DNA of 6,727 bases from JANRKH01 sp964351245 (GTDB lineage: Bacteria > Pseudomonadota > Alphaproteobacteria > Rickettsiales > Rickettsiaceae): the NCBI GenBank assembly GCA_964351245.1, contig CAYGNF010000045.1, positions 1 to 6,727 on the forward strand, in the 5' to 3' direction. The notes beneath the pieces were generated by a model. The model searched no databases. It was not told the origin of the DNA and saw only the letters and a program-made list of their open reading frames with translations. The position numbers were made by a program, and so were the translations under genes. This document shows, piece by piece, positions 5,800 through 6,727 of this stretch. Numbering within the stretch: position 1 is the stretch's first letter; every line of letters begins with the position of its first letter.

Positions 5800-6542
5800 T
5801 ACAGCCTCTCTTCGTCTATACTTCTAGAAAGTATGGTATATAATTCGGTGATAAAATCATCCATTCTATTAGAGAGATAATCAGATTCAGAGGATAAATA
5901 GCTATAAAATGCGCTTGCGAAAATTGCTGTAATAAGACCTATCCCTGTTGCAAGCAATGCTTCTGCGATACCGGGGGCAACAGCGGCAAGGCTAGTATTT
6001 TTAGTGAGCGCTATAGACTGAAAGCTATGCATAATACCGCAGACTGTACCGAATACTCCTATAAAAGGAGAGTATGCTCCTACTGAAGCTAGGAAGCTCA
6101 AGTAACTATCTAAGGACTCGCTCTCTCGATTTTTTACTAACTCCATTACGCGCATTATCCTATCTTTTTGACCTATTTTAAGGGTAAGATCTTGATTTTT
6201 TGGATTGACAGGAATCTTTTTTAGTTCATGCATAGCAGCAATAAAAATAGAAGCAAGAGGGTTATCCATCTTGGTTTTAATGGTCTCAAAGAGTGATTCT
6301 AGACCCTGTCCAGACCAAAAAATCGAGTCGAATTTTTTAATATTTTTTTTGACATTTCTGTATTTATATAATTTATCAAAAATTACCGTAAAAGAAAACA
6401 CAGATAGCATAACTAAAGTGAATATCACGCTTTGACTAATCGCATCAGCTGAATATATTAGTTCAATTATTGACATTCCGCTCGATGGACTTGATAATAC
6501 AACCTCTGAGATTACTTCTTCTTGACCCTTGGTACTACTCAT
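5799..6542 (-). CDS. tolQ: Tol-Pal system motor subunit TolQ (ExbB/MotA family)
   Basis: A 247-residue inner-membrane protein with three transmembrane segments at about 38-55, 147-177 and 188-215. It surrounds the TolR helices and conducts the protons that power TolA. The conserved core is present: GAYSPFIGVFGTVCGIMHSF (155-174) and VAPGIAEALLATGIGLITAI (188-207). T166 and T199 correspond to the two functional threonines of E. coli TolQ (T145 and T178). The cytoplasmic loop between helices 1 and 2 is of the usual length. I kept the ATG at 6542, which gives a 22-residue hydrophilic N-terminal tail. Met23 (MSIIELIYSADAI) is a possible alternative start, since many TolQ proteins begin close to that segment, but neither ATG has a strong Shine-Dalgarno. 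It is the first gene of the tol operon here. Confidence 0.95.
   Translation of the reverse strand: MSSTKGQEEVISEVVLSSPSSGMSIIELIYSADAISQSVIFTLVMLSVFSFTVIFDKLYKYRNVKKNIKKFDSIFWSGQGLESLFETIKTKMDNPLASIFIAAMHELKKIPVNPKNQDLTLKIGQKDRIMRVMELVKNRESESLDSYLSFLASVGAYSPFIGVFGTVCGIMHSFQSIALTKNTSLAAVAPGIAEALLATGIGLITAIFASAFYSYLSSESDYLSNRMDDFITELYTILSRSIDEERL
5805..5810 (-). promoter_or_regulatory. Ribosome binding site deciding the GTG start of tolR
   Basis: GAGAGG on the minus strand lies 5 nt before the tolR GTG, inside the last sense codons of tolQ. It is the strongest Shine-Dalgarno-like sequence I found before any gene in the window, and it supports GTG at 5799 as the real start. Confidence 0.65.
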
Positions 6543-6567
6543 TACATATACTAAATTTTTATTCGTA

Positions 6568-6595
6568 AAATTAGCAACATTTCAAAATCTTGCAA
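6568..6595 (-). promoter_or_regulatory. Candidate promoter of the tolQRAB operon
   Basis: On the minus strand TTGCAA (6595-6590) and TAATTT (6573-6568) are 16 bp apart. TG with one intervening base precedes the second box, as in an extended -10 element. Transcription would start near 6561, about 19 nt before the tolQ ATG. Both hexamers are imperfect, so this is a reasonable candidate only. Confidence 0.4.
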
Positions 6596-6605
6596 GAATA
6601 TTCTT
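6594..6605. repeat. 12-bp perfect palindrome next to the tolQ promoter
   Basis: AAGAATATTCTT is a perfect inverted repeat. Allowing one unpaired C, it extends outward to TTG and CAA on the two sides. It overlaps the proposed -35 box, where a repressor site could lie. A 12-bp palindrome is expected a few times by chance in AT-rich DNA of this size, so a regulatory role is only a suggestion. Confidence 0.35.
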
Positions 6606-6727
6606 CAACAAATCTTGTATTGTTCATTAAATATGTCAAGACAAACCATATAACGTAGTAGGGCTTAATATTTAACCTGAGTTTGATATAAGGAAAGGCT
6701 ACAAGTCATATATATCAATGTGTTGGC

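Larger units (their letters stand above)
6543..6727. other. Non-coding region upstream of tolQ
   Basis: No supportable gene lies in these 185 bp on either strand; the longest ATG frames that close here are under 20 codons. The region holds the candidate tolQ promoter, a 12-bp palindrome, and on the plus strand a TTAATA/TATAAG pair near 6665-6692 that could drive a divergent gene beyond the window. An ATG at 6719 opens only three codons before the edge, so no gene can be called. Confidence 0.5.

Noticed and set aside
6634..6639. Perfect consensus -35 hexamer TTGACA on the minus strand upstream of tolQ
   Set aside because: No acceptable -10 lies 15-19 bp downstream (best matches are three of six), so the TTGCAA/extended -10 pair nearer the gene is preferred.
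6665..6692. Plus-strand TTAATA/TATAAG promoter for a divergent gene beginning at 6719
   Set aside because: The -35 is weak and only three codons of any gene would be visible, so neither promoter nor gene can be supported here.

Overview
The window is AT-rich and carries core genes of an alphaproteobacterium, most likely of the order Rickettsiales. The best evidence is the initiation factor IF-1, whose C-terminal half closely matches the Rickettsia form as I remember it (HTSGRMRKNRIRIL, then VEMTPYDL, ending RVIHRHK). The low GC, the short TatA, the alphaproteobacterial-type class IIA HAD protein and the YebC opening (MAGHSKFKNIQHRKG) fit this. The genus cannot be fixed from the sequence. UGG is the Trp codon and nothing suggests a non-standard code.

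Every gene I can support lies on the minus strand, so transcription runs from high to low coordinates. At the right end, positions 6543-6727 hold no gene. They contain a candidate promoter for tolQ and a 12-bp perfect palindrome. Then come tolQ, tolR, tolA and tolB (6542 down to 3032), packed with a 1-nt overlap, an 8-nt overlap and a 1-nt gap, so almost certainly one operon. TolQ and TolR form the proton-driven inner-membrane motor, TolA is the transmission rod across the periplasm, and TolB is the periplasmic beta-propeller that TolA and Pal act on. The usual companions pal and ybgC are not in the window. After an 86-bp gap where pal often sits, there is instead a HAD-superfamily class IIA protein (2945-2094) whose active-site DxD is DxW.

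The next block starts at a good sigma70-type promoter (TTTACA, 17 bp, TATAGT; 2006-1978). It drives a 55-residue tatA, short enough to be missed easily, which overlaps ruvX by ATGA. About 120 bp further on is tRNA-Asn(GUU) with an encoded CCA, then infA and yebC. At the left edge a new open frame begins at 111 and runs off the window. Its N-terminus has one hydrophobic segment and I do not recognise the family.

No convincing intrinsic terminator is visible anywhere, so the tatA-to-left-edge block may be read as one long transcript with the tRNA processed out. I found no mobile element, CRISPR array, phage gene or new defence-type system. This is ordinary housekeeping sequence, with a few details of gene arrangement and active-site residues worth a second look.
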